Shown in pieces: positions 40,241-49,339 of a DNA stretch of 64,000 nt. The DNA lies in contig CAVIJT010000001.1 of NCBI GenBank assembly GCA_963643465.1, forward strand, positions 372,001 through 436,000, written 5' to 3'. This DNA comes from CAG-411 sp963643465 (GTDB lineage Bacteria > Bacillota > Clostridia > Lachnospirales > Lachnospiraceae). Each line of letters opens with the position of its first letter. Within the stretch, counting starts at the first letter, position 1. A program made the position numbers and the translations under genes. A model generated the notes under the pieces. That model saw only the letters and a list, made by a program, of their open reading frames with translations. It had not been told where the DNA came from and searched no databases.

Positions 40241-40272
40241 GATAGTATACTACTTCTGAATATATTTTACAA
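40241..40272 (-). promoter_or_regulatory. Promoter of the Panacea pair with dyad on the -10
   Basis: -35 TTGTAA (40267-40272), 17-base spacer, -10 TATACT (40244-40249), overlapped by the near-palindrome GATAGTATACTAC (40241-40253). Confidence 0.65.
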
Positions 40273-40384
40273 CACTTTTCTTCAAATTGATACAAAAATT
40301 GGGGGAAATTTTTATTAATGTTGCATATAATTATTAATCGACAAATACTTGATATATTATAAGCACTTGCCGACCAATTATACA

Positions 40385-41275
40385 TCATATTACTTTAAAC
40401 ATTTTCTGCGATACCGCTTTTGCATCGTTTTTCTTTTCAATCTCTGCCTGTACCTTTCTGAATTCTTCCATTCGTTTCAGTTCTTCCTCTGCGTCATCAA
40501 AACTGATATGCGTGTACACATTCATGGTAACACTAATGTCCGAATGCCCCATAAGGTATTGTAGCGTTTTCGGATTCATTCCCGACTTTGCCATATTGGA
40601 ACAATAAGTATGGCGGCATACATGAGGTGTAATGTTCGGCATCTGCACCCTATAAATATCGTTGTACCTGCCGACCATACGATTGAATCTATGCTGCCAG
40701 TGCATTGCCACAAGCGGATTGCCGTCATCATCGTAGAAAAGAAATCCGGTATATCCATCGATTACCTTTTCCAACTTCGGCGGCTCCCTATCCTCAATAA
40801 TTGCTTGGAACATCATTGCCACATCCTCGGTTATCGTAATCTTCCTCTTGCCCGCCTCGGTCTTGGTTTCTTCTATAATGTATCGCATATCACAGGTTCT
40901 CTGTAGCTGATGGTCGATGTTTACTGTTTTGTTCCCAAGGTCAATATCCTTAAGTGTCAATCCGCAAAATTCTGAAATACGCATTCCCGTGTGAAAGAGA
41001 ATATATACCACTTCGTAATACTTGCAGTATACCACATCATCATGCACAAACTTTAAAAACTTTCGCATCTGTTCTCGGCTGATTGCCTCTCTGGTAACAC
41101 TGTCGTTTACCACCACACCTGCAAGCTGAAAACCGAATGGATTCTTTACCAGAATATCATCATCCACCGCCATCTGAAAGGCTGGTCTAAGCACTCCCCT
41201 TATGGTGTGAATGGAACTGTAACTCTTGATTTCAAAAATGGATTGCAGAACTTTTTGCCAAATTATATAACCCAT
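40385..41275 (-). pseudogene. int: Tn916-type tyrosine integrase lacking its N-terminal domain
   Basis: 296 codons. Homology to Tn916 Int begins at about IKSYSSIHTIRGVLRPAFQM and runs to the end. All catalytic residues are visible: R in TGMRISEF, K in ETKTEAGKRK, HVCRHTY (H-x-x-R), GHSDISVT and the tyrosine in NVYTHISFD. The arm-binding domain and most of the core-binding domain (~110-170 residues) are missing; the first 16 codons are unrelated sequence next to the Abi terminator. A functional short form cannot be ruled out. It probably marks the decayed right end of the ICE. Confidence 0.75.
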
Positions 41276-41344
41276 ACTAAAAACACAAAACAGCCACCTT
41301 CGCAGTAGATTACTACTAACAAAAAGTGGCTATTTACTCTTATC

Positions 41345-41934
41345 TTACAAATTATTCTTCATAATTTCCAAATAATTCTCCGGGAAACCAATCAACTTCA
41401 AATCAATATCACTTCTATATTCATTTATCACTGTTTCCACTGTCTGCACCAAAGATTTCTTACTCTCTTCATCTGGAAGTCTTTTTAACAAAACTAGTGT
41501 ATACGCAAACAATGAATTATTCTTTATCTCCGGATGTTTCCGTAAAAAGGTTGTTGTAAATTTTGCCGGAGGATTAAACTCCGTATTATACATCCTAGCT
41601 GCATGCGCACATTTATTTCGTAATACTGACAGACAGTGCAGATGATTTTCCAATGTATACTTACCTACTCCAACCATACTGTCTATGGCATCCTTCTCCG
41701 AATATAACCTGTAAATCGGTAATAATTTACTTTATTCAAAATATCTTTCGCTTTTTCTCTATCCGAAATAACCATCCCATGTGCAACTAATTTATCCAGC
41801 TGTTCATCAAATGTCAATGGCTTTTTCAAATCTATAAAATCTCTCCTTAACGTAAAAAGGCTGAGCACAAGACTCAGTCTGGTCCCCAATGTCCAAAAAA
41901 CTTCAGGCAACTTTGTTACATATAGTATGTTCAA
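41345..41934 (-). pseudogene. Abi_2-family abortive infection gene, internally deleted
   Basis: The 5' part (41683-41934) has the Abi_2 start LKKPLTFDEQLDKLVAHGMV..KVNYYRFTGY. After GGTTAT the frame breaks and homology resumes in another frame as LYSEKDAIDSMVGVGKYTLE..SVLRNKCAHAARMYNTEF through 41345. About 100 central residues of the usual ~300 are gone. A terminator-like stem (AGCCAC...GTGGCT) follows at 41292-41333. Not functional as read. Confidence 0.85.
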
Positions 41935-42028
41935 AAGTGCAATAGATTTTGTAATTTTACGCGTAAATTATAAAAAAATCAGCAGTTCTTGTCCCTTGGT
42001 AGTCCATTATTACTAAGGGTTTCACCCC

Positions 42029-42931
42029 CTATTTTCCTGGCAAATCCTTAATTAAAGGTTGCACTGTTTTATAAATATATGAAACCTCTGTTCCATCTGA
42101 ATATAATTTCAATAAGCTATTATTCACTTGCTGTTTAGTTTCTGCCTTAAGGATAATCTGTATAATTTCTTCTTTGCACTCTACATATTTTTTCTTTTTG
42201 AAATGCTGACCAAAGAAAGAACGAATCTGTGCTTCCCTTTTCGCCACTTTACTCTTGGACTGCACAAATTTTTCAAGAATAGATTTTACATCTTCATATA
42301 CGGATAGATAATCGGTAAATACATTCTTCAATTCATTATGTATTCCATTAAGTATTTTTTCTTCATTGCAATGAGCAATAACAATTTTGCATATTTTATT
42401 AGCTGAATTTCTATCATACCCCATACCCACGAGACCATGTTGCATAAAGAGATTCAATTTACTTCTGTCCTCTCCTTCAAATTTATAAGCCATGCCTGCA
42501 TTTATCTTGCTATTCACAGTTTGAATACTGTTCTGCCCCTTCATAGCATTCTGTATTATCCCTTTCTTTTGAGTGGACACATTTCCCAGTAACTTCTCCT
42601 TACGAGAAATATTGAAGCAACCTTCCTCTTGCCAAAATTTAACAATATTATCGTAATCCTTATCTTTACTGATAATCACATAATTACAATCCTTACCATG
42701 AATTCCTAACAAATATCCCAAGTATGATACCAAGTGCATATCCAGTGATTGCTTACGAATAGGAACTAAATGTGACTTAATATCTCCATTTAGCCAAAAG
42801 ATATCTCGTCTTATATTTGTTGCATTCTGTGTAGAAAAAATATGCACATGGTCTTCCTTAGTCATGCTCTCTATGTTAGCAATACCATCATTGTGAACAT
42901 TCTCAAAATCTATTAAATAATACGTTTCCAT
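42029..42931 (-). CDS. PIN/NYN-like domain protein
   Basis: 300 residues. N-terminal domain METYYLIDFENVHNDGIANI (acidic D8, N11), NYVIISKDKDYDNIVKFWQE (paired aspartates D98/D100 region) is a PIN-like/NYN nuclease fold. Central residues (NSIQTVNSKINAGMAYKFEG) are a linker and the C-terminal 120 residues are helical and basic. Likely a metal-dependent RNase; such proteins appear in defence and stress loci. Single gene, flanked by remnants, so acquired cargo. Its target is unknown. Confidence 0.75.
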   Translation of the reverse strand: METYYLIDFENVHNDGIANIESMTKEDHVHIFSTQNATNIRRDIFWLNGDIKSHLVPIRKQSLDMHLVSYLGYLLGIHGKDCNYVIISKDKDYDNIVKFWQEEGCFNISRKEKLLGNVSTQKKGIIQNAMKGQNSIQTVNSKINAGMAYKFEGEDRSKLNLFMQHGLVGMGYDRNSANKICKIVIAHCNEEKILNGIHNELKNVFTDYLSVYEDVKSILEKFVQSKSKVAKREAQIRSFFGQHFKKKKYVECKEEIIQIILKAETKQQVNNSLLKLYSDGTEVSYIYKTVQPLIKDLPGK

Positions 42932-43095
42932 CTATCCACATCCTTTTGACATCTATAATTAACTACGGTATATTACATACTAACATATCACCCCGCATTT
43001 TTCCATAGTAAAGCTGATAACCAGCCATTCCAGCCAGCTTTCCATTTTACTACTAACTCGACATTTTTTAATTTTCTCTGCAAATTCAGCTATTA

Positions 43096-43436
43096 TTATA
43101 TCTCTCTGTGCAATTTCTTTTCACTTTTCTTAACTAGCAATAATTTTTCTCCCTTATCACGATGCTCTATCATCGCTTTTTTCTCTGCCAGTTTCTCTTT
43201 TATAGAAATTCTCCCTGACGAGCGTTCTTCCTCTTTTTTTGGCTTTTCATTATTCAGGACATTATCAATCATGTTATAATTGGCTTCTTCAAGTTCCTCC
43301 ACCTTTGCAAGTGGTTTATATTCTGTCAGCTTATCTAAAGCTCCTTCGCCCTTCTTGCGGTCTGTACCGCTTCACTGTCATCAATCTCCGAACCTTGCTC
43401 GAAAATGTCCGTTATGACAAATTGCTCAATCCTCAT
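43096..43436 (-). pseudogene. Remnant of an ICE protein (DUF4316/YodL-like)
   Basis: Starts MRIEQFVITDIFEQGSEIDD, stops after RRAKEL; a second frame resumes DKLTEYKPLAKVEELEEANY and ends GRISIKEKLAEKKAMIEHR..KKLHREI. The closing motif NYNMIDNVLNN..RISIKEKLA is one I know from DUF4316-type proteins of conjugative elements. Large internal loss plus frameshift. Evidence of an older element here. Confidence 0.65.
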
Positions 43437-43469
43437 TTTCTCCTCCAATCTAAACAATACACTATTCCT

Positions 43470-43871
43470 TTATTTCATTAATTCCTCCGTAAGCCTTAAA
43501 ATTTCTGGTGCAATTTTAGCTCGCTCCTTCTTGATAACATGATTATACAAAGGATAAGCTAGACAAACAAGAGCTATGCCAATCATACCTATCAAGATAC
43601 CAATAAGAAATGCCATACTCTGACTAAATCCAAGCACTCCACTCAACTCTGACATTGCGAGACTCATTCCAATTCCTAAAAGCAATGCACCAATAATACC
43701 AGGAATAAGTGCCATCATTGTAGCTTTTTGTGTAACATTTGCATCCAATCTGCGTAAACGCTCCATTTTATCTTCCTCTGATGTAGCATACTTTCTTCGA
43801 ATATTTTGAATCTCCTCCTGCTCCTTCGCAGAATATGTATAGCGAAAAGTTTCTGTCCCTTTATTCTTCAT
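43470..43871 (-). CDS. Small two-helix membrane protein, paralogue 1
   Basis: 133 residues. Soluble start (RYTYSAKEQEEIQNIRRKYA, RLRRLDANVTQKATMMALIP), helices at ~58-78 and ~87-108, then NHVIKKERAKIAPEILRLTE. Very similar to 52110-52514 and more distantly to 55638-56003. No known function. Beside cardiolipin synthase here and beside a two-component system in the other copies, pointing to an envelope-stress role (inference). Confidence 0.75.
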   Translation of the reverse strand: MKNKGTETFRYTYSAKEQEEIQNIRRKYATSEEDKMERLRRLDANVTQKATMMALIPGIIGALLLGIGMSLAMSELSGVLGFSQSMAFLIGILIGMIGIALVCLAYPLYNHVIKKERAKIAPEILRLTEELMK

Positions 43872-43877
43872 TTTCGC

Positions 43878-43998
43878 TCACTCCTTTACGCTTTTTAACA
43901 ATTTCATTTTCTTACTGCTCTGTACAATCATATAAATTGCCATTGCAACAACGACAATAGATACGACACCGCCTGTTTCCCCAAGCATAATCCTTAGA
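43878..43998 (-). pseudogene. 3' fragment of the multi-spanning membrane protein (copy of 52518-53402)
   Basis: Reads LRIMLGETGGVVSIVVVAMA, IYMIVQSSKKMKLLKSVKE, stop. It aligns with the last ~40 residues of the protein at 52518-53402 (VMLGVSGGVISVFIVAMAIC, MIVQGSKKIKLLKRAKE). The rest is missing, cardiolipin synthase following at once. Confidence 0.8.
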
Positions 43999-44033
43999 CT
44001 TTTTTACATCTCCTTTTTATTATTTTCTGCGCT

Positions 44034-45599
44034 TTATAACATAGGTGCTACTATCCTTACTACTGCACAAATAAACCTCTGTAATAAATTTGTTTTAAGC
44101 ATTTCAGGTGTAACTTCAATACATTTTTCCAAAGTATTCTCAATATCTGCTTTCAAGGATTTATTCGCTTCACATTTATACATCCATACACCATTTTCAA
44201 AATGATGAACAAGACTTCTGTAATCCAGATTTATAGTTCCTATCATTGCATAATCATCGTCTACCAAATAACTCTTAGCATGGATAAATCCCGGCTCATA
44301 TTCGTAAATTTTCACCCCAGCACTCATCAAACGATGATAAAAACTTCTGGTCATGGCAAATATCAGCTTTTTATCTGGAATATGAGGAACAATAATCCTC
44401 ACATCTACGCCTCTTAGAGCTACATTTTCAAGGTCTGTGCAAAGGTCGTTATCTATAATCAGGTAAGGTGAAGTCATCCATGCGTACCCAGTAGCACCAG
44501 AGAGCATATTTTGAATAACACTCTTACCAACTCTGCGCTCATAAATCGGATGCGGCCCGTCACCAAATGGGATAATATAGCCTTGCTCTGTGGTATCTGA
44601 TTGTACTGGATATAACTCATTTCCTGTAACCAACACTTCCTTTTCATTGATACCATAATCAACAAGAAATAGCTTTGTCAGTTCCCATACTGCTTCACCT
44701 TCTAAGCGAACACCTGTGTCCTTCCAATGCCCGAACTTCTCCACCTCATTGATATATTCATCCGCAATATTCACACCCCCTGTATAGCCAACCCTACCAT
44801 CAATGACAAGTATTTTTCGGTGGTTACGATTATTAAACTCACTATCCGCATTACCTCTTAATCTCGAAAAAGGAATTGCTTCAATTCCACATTTTCTAAG
44901 CATCCTATGGTAATCTCCATGCAGCGTCATCATACAACCGATATCATCATATAACACTTTGACCTCAACACCTTCCGCTGCCTTTCGTTTCAGAATATCC
45001 AATATAGAATTCCAAAACTTTCCTTCTTCAATAATGAAATATTCCATGTAGATAAACTTCTCAGCAGTTTCCAGATCAATCAACATACTCCAGTACATAT
45101 CCTCACCCAGTGGAAAATATTTTTGCTTCGTATTTGTAAATAAATGTGTTTCTGCAATATCACATAGCATTTTCGCCTGTGCCGCTGCAACTGGATTATT
45201 TTCCTTTAATTCTTTGAACAATTTGCTGTCATCTTTTTTATAAGTATGCTTTTTCAAATCAGCCAAACGCCTAATAAATTTTTTTTGAAGTGTTCTGGAG
45301 TAAAACATAAAATACAACATAAATCCGGCAATTGGTACAACCAAAAGAAACAGTAACCACGGTACTTTATAGTCAGGATTATCATCTGATGCAATGACCT
45401 TTATAACACAGAAAATTTCCGTTGCCCATGCAGCAAGATAAAAATATGGAACATAATAGCACAGCGCCAGAACAATGCCAATAACCGCCAGAACCTCAAA
45501 CAATGTAATTAAAACAGCAATAATATATCTCACAGGAATATAGTTGATTTCTTTCTGTACTTTTTCCTTATTCACATTATAAGTAATTGTCTTTTTCAT
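44034..45599 (-). CDS. cls: Cardiolipin synthase
   Basis: 521 residues. Two N-terminal helices (~25-50 and ~80-100) anchor a double phospholipase-D domain with HKD motifs NHRKILVIDG (H260) and HAKSYLVDDD (H440); GGVNIADEY and TINLDYRSL follow them as usual. Joins two phosphatidylglycerol (or PG + other donor) molecules to make cardiolipin. GGGAGG lies 6 bases before the ATG. Downstream of a small repeat-containing protein gene; possibly part of an envelope-stress group. Confidence 0.95.
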   Translation of the reverse strand: MKKTITYNVNKEKVQKEINYIPVRYIIAVLITLFEVLAVIGIVLALCYYVPYFYLAAWATEIFCVIKVIASDDNPDYKVPWLLFLLVVPIAGFMLYFMFYSRTLQKKFIRRLADLKKHTYKKDDSKLFKELKENNPVAAAQAKMLCDIAETHLFTNTKQKYFPLGEDMYWSMLIDLETAEKFIYMEYFIIEEGKFWNSILDILKRKAAEGVEVKVLYDDIGCMMTLHGDYHRMLRKCGIEAIPFSRLRGNADSEFNNRNHRKILVIDGRVGYTGGVNIADEYINEVEKFGHWKDTGVRLEGEAVWELTKLFLVDYGINEKEVLVTGNELYPVQSDTTEQGYIIPFGDGPHPIYERRVGKSVIQNMLSGATGYAWMTSPYLIIDNDLCTDLENVALRGVDVRIIVPHIPDKKLIFAMTRSFYHRLMSAGVKIYEYEPGFIHAKSYLVDDDYAMIGTINLDYRSLVHHFENGVWMYKCEANKSLKADIENTLEKCIEVTPEMLKTNLLQRFICAVVRIVAPML

Positions 45600-45623
45600 A
45601 TAAACCTCCCAAAACCAACTGTA

Positions 45624-45648
45624 GCGAGATGCTTTGGGGACACCTCGC
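45624..45648 (-). terminator. Repeated terminator-like hairpin, copy 1
   Basis: GCGAGGTG / CATCTCGC stem. With flanking GGTAATAAATAGAG and ATACATAGGC it matches 55335-55373, including the end (GNK-stop) of the gene at 55374-55625, so the flank is a remnant of a second copy of that gene's 3' end. Confidence 0.65.
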
Positions 45649-45690
45649 CTATGTATAGAACTCTATTTATTACCTTGCTCCAACTGATTC

Positions 45691-45903
45691 TTATTTTCCA
45701 GAAAGTCTTTTCTTTGCATCATCAACAGACTCGCCCTCCTTGGCAAAAAGTTTTTCAACGCATTTATCAGTTACCTTTCCAAATCCTTCTACTACACCAC
45801 TTTCCATTTTCTTATAGCCATCGACTACACCATTTTCGATTTTCTTATAACCATCCACTACTGCTTCTGCAATTTTCTCATTTACTTCTACAAATTTTGA
45901 CAT
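45691..45903 (-). CDS. Small amphipathic repeat protein
   Basis: 70 residues from MSKFVEVNEKIAEAVVDGYK behind GAAAGGGAG. Three ~11-residue repeats (VVDGYKKIENG, VVDGYKKMESG, VVEGFGKVTDK) form a probable amphipathic helix; end EGESVDDAKKRLSGK. No signal peptide. Unknown function; may associate with membrane surface. Upstream of cls on the same strand. Confidence 0.65.
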   Translation of the reverse strand: MSKFVEVNEKIAEAVVDGYKKIENGVVDGYKKMESGVVEGFGKVTDKCVEKLFAKEGESVDDAKKRLSGK

Positions 45904-46075
45904 ATCAATGTTCTCCCTTTCTTTCATTTAGATTTCTTTAATTTATGTACTCATTATAACCAGCGATTGTTAATGAGTTTTTTGAGAAATGTTTCTATTT
46001 TGTTAAACTCCACTTTTATAAAAAACACATTGACTGAAAAACCACTGGCATAGATTATCTATTTAGTTCCATATA

Positions 46076-46792
46076 TCACACTAAAGCCATTTCAGACACA
46101 TTTTTTTCAATTCTCGAATGTACTAACCTTGCAAGTTCTACTGTATTTAGACCTTTATACTCTTCATAATAAATAGGCTCTAAATAATGAAGTTGTACTG
46201 TTACCTTTTTACTTCCTTTCTGATCCAGCACTTTAAAACTATCAATAAATGCAATTGGTAAAATTGGACATTTCGCTTTTGTTGCACATCTGAAACTGCC
46301 TCCATGAAAATCTAACATTTGATTTCCTTTTTTACTCCTTGTTCCCTCTGGAAAAATCAAATAGTTACGCCCTTTTTCAATTTCCTTTGTAACAATCTGT
46401 ATCACTTGCATAGATTGCCTAATATCCTCTCGATCCATAGGATATGATTTCGTGCAATCCACCATCTGTTTTAACACTGGAAGCTTGTACAATTCCTTTT
46501 TCAACACCGCCGCCCACGGTCTGTCACAGGTTGCTGCTAACGCAACAATATCAAACAAGCCCTGATGATTGGCATAAATTAAAAATCCATCCTCCTTCGG
46601 TATATTTTCCTTTCCATATACCTGTAAATCAATATTTCCGGATTTTACAGCCAATTTCATTATGTATTGAATATGCTCGTATTTGACTTTCTCTTCATAT
46701 TGTTCTGTATGCTTTGCATAATGACATAATTTCCCATATACTGTTGGTACTCTCCAAAAGTTTCTAAGCACCATTACTAGTAATCTGTTCAT
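46076..46792 (-). CDS. 1-acyl-glycerol-3-phosphate acyltransferase-like (PlsC family)
   Basis: 238 residues. Acyltransferase blocks: YANHQGLFDIVALA (HX4D variant NHQGLFD), then KSYPMDREDIRQSM, block III FPEGTRSKKG, block IV CPILPIAFIDS. Transfers an acyl chain to lysophosphatidic acid in phospholipid synthesis. Monocistronic appearance; close to cls and other envelope genes. Confidence 0.9.
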   Translation of the reverse strand: MNRLLVMVLRNFWRVPTVYGKLCHYAKHTEQYEEKVKYEHIQYIMKLAVKSGNIDLQVYGKENIPKEDGFLIYANHQGLFDIVALAATCDRPWAAVLKKELYKLPVLKQMVDCTKSYPMDREDIRQSMQVIQIVTKEIEKGRNYLIFPEGTRSKKGNQMLDFHGGSFRCATKAKCPILPIAFIDSFKVLDQKGSKKVTVQLHYLEPIYYEEYKGLNTVELARLVHSRIEKNVSEMALV

Positions 46793-46888
46793 TATAATCC
46801 TCCTCTGTGCTAAATAAAACCTAGTTCAACTATTTTGAAAAAATAAGAGAAGCAACTGTCTAATTACTCCTCTCCTTGCCTCACATAA

Positions 46889-47236
46889 TTATTCCTCTTT
46901 CATACTCGCACCACATACGCCACAATACTTCATATCAATGGATGTTTTTGCACCACACTTTTGACACAATACGGATGTTCTTTTTTTCTTGTTTTCTAAT
47001 GTTGAAATCATCTCTTTTGCTTCTTTGATAGCAGAATATCTTTCCATTATTTCCGGACACATTTCATCCCCAGCTTCTAATCTGACTAAGGTAAGATTTC
47101 CAATTTCTCTTGTTAATACCTTAATCTTCTTCTGCTGTTCTGCAATCTTTCCATCCACCTTACAATTATCAACGCTATTTCTCATGTTTTTCGCAAACTT
47201 TGCCATTCCGGCATTTACTTTTCCTGTAAATTTCAT
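46889..47236 (-). CDS. Zinc-ribbon coiled-coil protein
   Basis: 115 residues. Residues 1-85 are helical and basic then acidic (KIAEQQKKIKVLTREIGNLT); the C-terminal zinc ribbon is LCQKCGAKTS...YCGVCGASM (four cysteines). AGGAGG before MKFTGKVNAG. Function unknown. Divergent from the racemase gene. Confidence 0.75.
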   Translation of the reverse strand: MKFTGKVNAGMAKFAKNMRNSVDNCKVDGKIAEQQKKIKVLTREIGNLTLVRLEAGDEMCPEIMERYSAIKEAKEMISTLENKKKRTSVLCQKCGAKTSIDMKYCGVCGASMKEE

Positions 47237-47387
47237 TTCTGTTACCTCCTTAAATTTGATAACTCAACTTTACTACTGTTTTATTTTTGAAATACTAAAA
47301 TATTGTTTAAGAAATATTAATTTACTACTTAAACGACATTCCCTCCAGGAATGCCGTAAAACACTCATAGCAAGCTGACAAATCTAA

Positions 47388-47415
47388 TTGTAAAAATAAA
47401 GATATTTGATATAAT
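47388..47415 (+). promoter_or_regulatory. Promoter of the racemase gene
   Basis: -35 TTGTAA (47388-47393) and -10 TATAAT (47410-47415), 16-base spacer; ribosome site GGAGG at 47441-47445 before ATG 47454. Confidence 0.75.
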
Positions 47416-47453
47416 AGACCTAAACAAATTTGAATTTTTGGAGGATATACACT

Positions 47454-48149
47454 ATGAAAAAATTGGGGTTAGTTGGTGGTATGGGACCAGAGTCTACAAT
47501 TCCATATTATCACGATATTGTATATGGTGTTCAAGAAGCACTGGGAAAATCCATATTCCCTGAATTGTCAATTGAAAGCGTAAATGTTTTTAATGTATTA
47601 AAATTATGTGATGAAAAGAAATTTGATGAATTAACAGAATATCTAATGAATGCGATCAACAATTTGGCTAAAAGTGGGGCTGAGTTTGCGGCATTGTCAG
47701 CAAATACACCACATATTGTATTTGACAGATTGAAAGAACAATCACCTATTCCATTAATTAGCATTGTAGAAGCAACTTGTGAAGAGGCTAAACATAGAGA
47801 GTTAAAGAAAATTGGTTTATTAGGTACAATTTTTACTATGACAGGAGAATTCTTTCAAACCCCATTTGTAAAAAATGGGATTCAAGTTGTTATTCCATCA
47901 GAAAGTGAAATTAAGATGATAAATGAAAAAATTTCTACGGAGTTAGAGTTGGGAGTTGTAAAAGAAGAAACATTATTATTTTTTCAAAATCTAATAAATC
48001 GTATGAAAAATGAAGATGGTATAGAAGCAATTGTGTTAGGTTGTACAGAACTTCCGCTTTTGTTAAATGATGAAGTAAGTTCCGTTCCTTGTTTAGATAC
48101 CATGCAGATACATATTAATTCTATTGTAAAGACTATTTTAGATTGCTAA
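47454..48149 (+). CDS. Aspartate/glutamate racemase-family protein with altered first catalytic site
   Basis: 231 residues starting MKKLGLVGGMGPESTIPYYH (start chosen for GGAGG 8 bases upstream). Family marks: GGMGPEST, LSANTPHIVFDRL, VLGCTELPLLL. The second catalytic cysteine (GCTE) is present, but the first site, usually CNT or TNT, reads ANT, so two-base racemisation may be impaired or the substrate different. The only long plus-strand gene in its neighbourhood. Its 3' end overlaps a remnant of an IME gene on the other strand. Confidence 0.88.
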   Translation: MKKLGLVGGMGPESTIPYYHDIVYGVQEALGKSIFPELSIESVNVFNVLKLCDEKKFDELTEYLMNAINNLAKSGAEFAALSANTPHIVFDRLKEQSPIPLISIVEATCEEAKHRELKKIGLLGTIFTMTGEFFQTPFVKNGIQVVIPSESEIKMINEKISTELELGVVKEETLLFFQNLINRMKNEDGIEAIVLGCTELPLLLNDEVSSVPCLDTMQIHINSIVKTILDC

Positions 48150-48297
48150 ATTCCAGCTTATAAACCTCTGAAAACTCGATAACTAATGCGTCAAGTTTTC
48201 TCATAATCGCCTTATTTCGGGTATAAAATATCGCTGACTGCTCCCCTGCATTAAAATTAATTATTGTTTCCTGCTCATACTTGGATACACTGCCCAT
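48133..48297 (-). pseudogene. Truncated copy of the conserved small IME protein
   Basis: 54 codons: MGSVSKYEQETIINFNAGEQ, SAIFYTRNKAIMRKLDALVI, ..YKLEFSNLK. It aligns with the first ~50 residues of 26884-27174 (MSKLTKYEKETIILFNEGED). AAAAGGAG ribosome site intact. The rest is replaced by the end of the racemase gene. Probably the scar of another IME. Confidence 0.65.
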
Positions 48298-48346
48298 TAA
48301 ATCACTCCTTTTTCCTATGCTCGTACTTTTGACGGACAAATAATAA

Positions 48347-48363
48347 GCCTGCCGAAGGCAGGC
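48347..48363 (-). terminator. Terminator after the lipoprotein gene
   Basis: GCCTGCC-TTCG-GGCAGGC-type stem (GCCTGC/GCAGGC) followed by TTATTATTTG on the minus strand. Confidence 0.75.
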
Positions 48364-48388
48364 GGATGAGATGGATAGGATAGAGATA

Positions 48389-49315
48389 TCAAACCGCCCC
48401 ATCCATACTCTCTGCCAGCAGCAAAAACCAGCCTAAGACTTTCTTTTCAGCAATTTCTGTCTCATACAAATCCTTCCAGCAAACAGATGAATCCAGTGCT
48501 CTCTTCCCGTTCAGGAAGGTCTGAGCGGCTTTCTCCCATACTTCCTTCCCAACGGAAGTATCCCCGTCAGAAAGATAGTAGGTATAAATTTCCTCCTCAT
48601 TCTCGCTATATTCCAGCACATAGGAACGAATTGGCACGCTTACCACTTCTCCGTTTTCCAAATAATAGTACCCCTCTGTGCAAGAGGCTGACTGCAGTCC
48701 CGCTTTTTCATAGTCAGAAGACATATATAGAATTCTACCATGCTCATCCTGATAAGCATTTGCCCATGCCTCAGAGGATGGTGTCTGTTCAATCTCAAAA
48801 GCCAGCCCCTCCAATGCGGCTTCCTGTCCAAGTTCAAACACCTGTCCCTTCTCTACATCCGCATGATAGAAGGCATTGCAGGCATAGAGACCTGTGCCCT
48901 GTACCAAAGCACACATAAGCTCCAATTGTCCGTCTTTGTCCAAATCATAAACGGCAATCCCCAGTGTTCCTCCTGCCATTGCTCCCTCCTCCGGAAGCCA
49001 ACTGGCATAATTTTCTGCAAAGACGCGTAGCTGCTGGGCATTTTCCTCTCCCAGACGGGAATACACCTCCATGTATGCTTCATCGGAAATATCCATACTG
49101 TCCTCAAAATTTTCACCGTAAATGGTGGTTTCACTGTTGTCTGCCCCTGCCGACTCATCCATAACCGCCTCAGAAGTGGACGTTTCCGTTGTTTCTGCTG
49201 TGTTATCATTCTGTGTTTCTACTACTCTGCTACCACACCCCCAAAGAACGGTAGTACAGAAAGCACAGAGCAGTAATGTGCGGATACTTTTCTTTTTTTG
49301 TCTGTCAATTATCAT
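48389..49315 (-). CDS. Lipoprotein of unknown function
   Basis: 308 residues from MIIDRQKKKSIRTLLLCAFC; signal helix ends in a lipobox-like TVLWGCG. After a Thr/Glu-rich linker the mature part has GTLGIAVYDLDKDGQLELMC, an EF-hand-like DxDxDG loop common in secreted Clostridia proteins, then ILYMSSDYEKAGL. A GTG start at 49336 is possible. Downstream of the aldo-keto reductase by a few bases, so possibly co-transcribed. Confidence 0.7.
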   Translation of the reverse strand: MIIDRQKKKSIRTLLLCAFCTTVLWGCGSRVVETQNDNTAETTETSTSEAVMDESAGADNSETTIYGENFEDSMDISDEAYMEVYSRLGEENAQQLRVFAENYASWLPEEGAMAGGTLGIAVYDLDKDGQLELMCALVQGTGLYACNAFYHADVEKGQVFELGQEAALEGLAFEIEQTPSSEAWANAYQDEHGRILYMSSDYEKAGLQSASCTEGYYYLENGEVVSVPIRSYVLEYSENEEEIYTYYLSDGDTSVGKEVWEKAAQTFLNGKRALDSSVCWKDLYETEIAEKKVLGWFLLLAESMDGAV

Positions 49316-49339
49316 TTTAACACTATCCCCTTTCACCCC

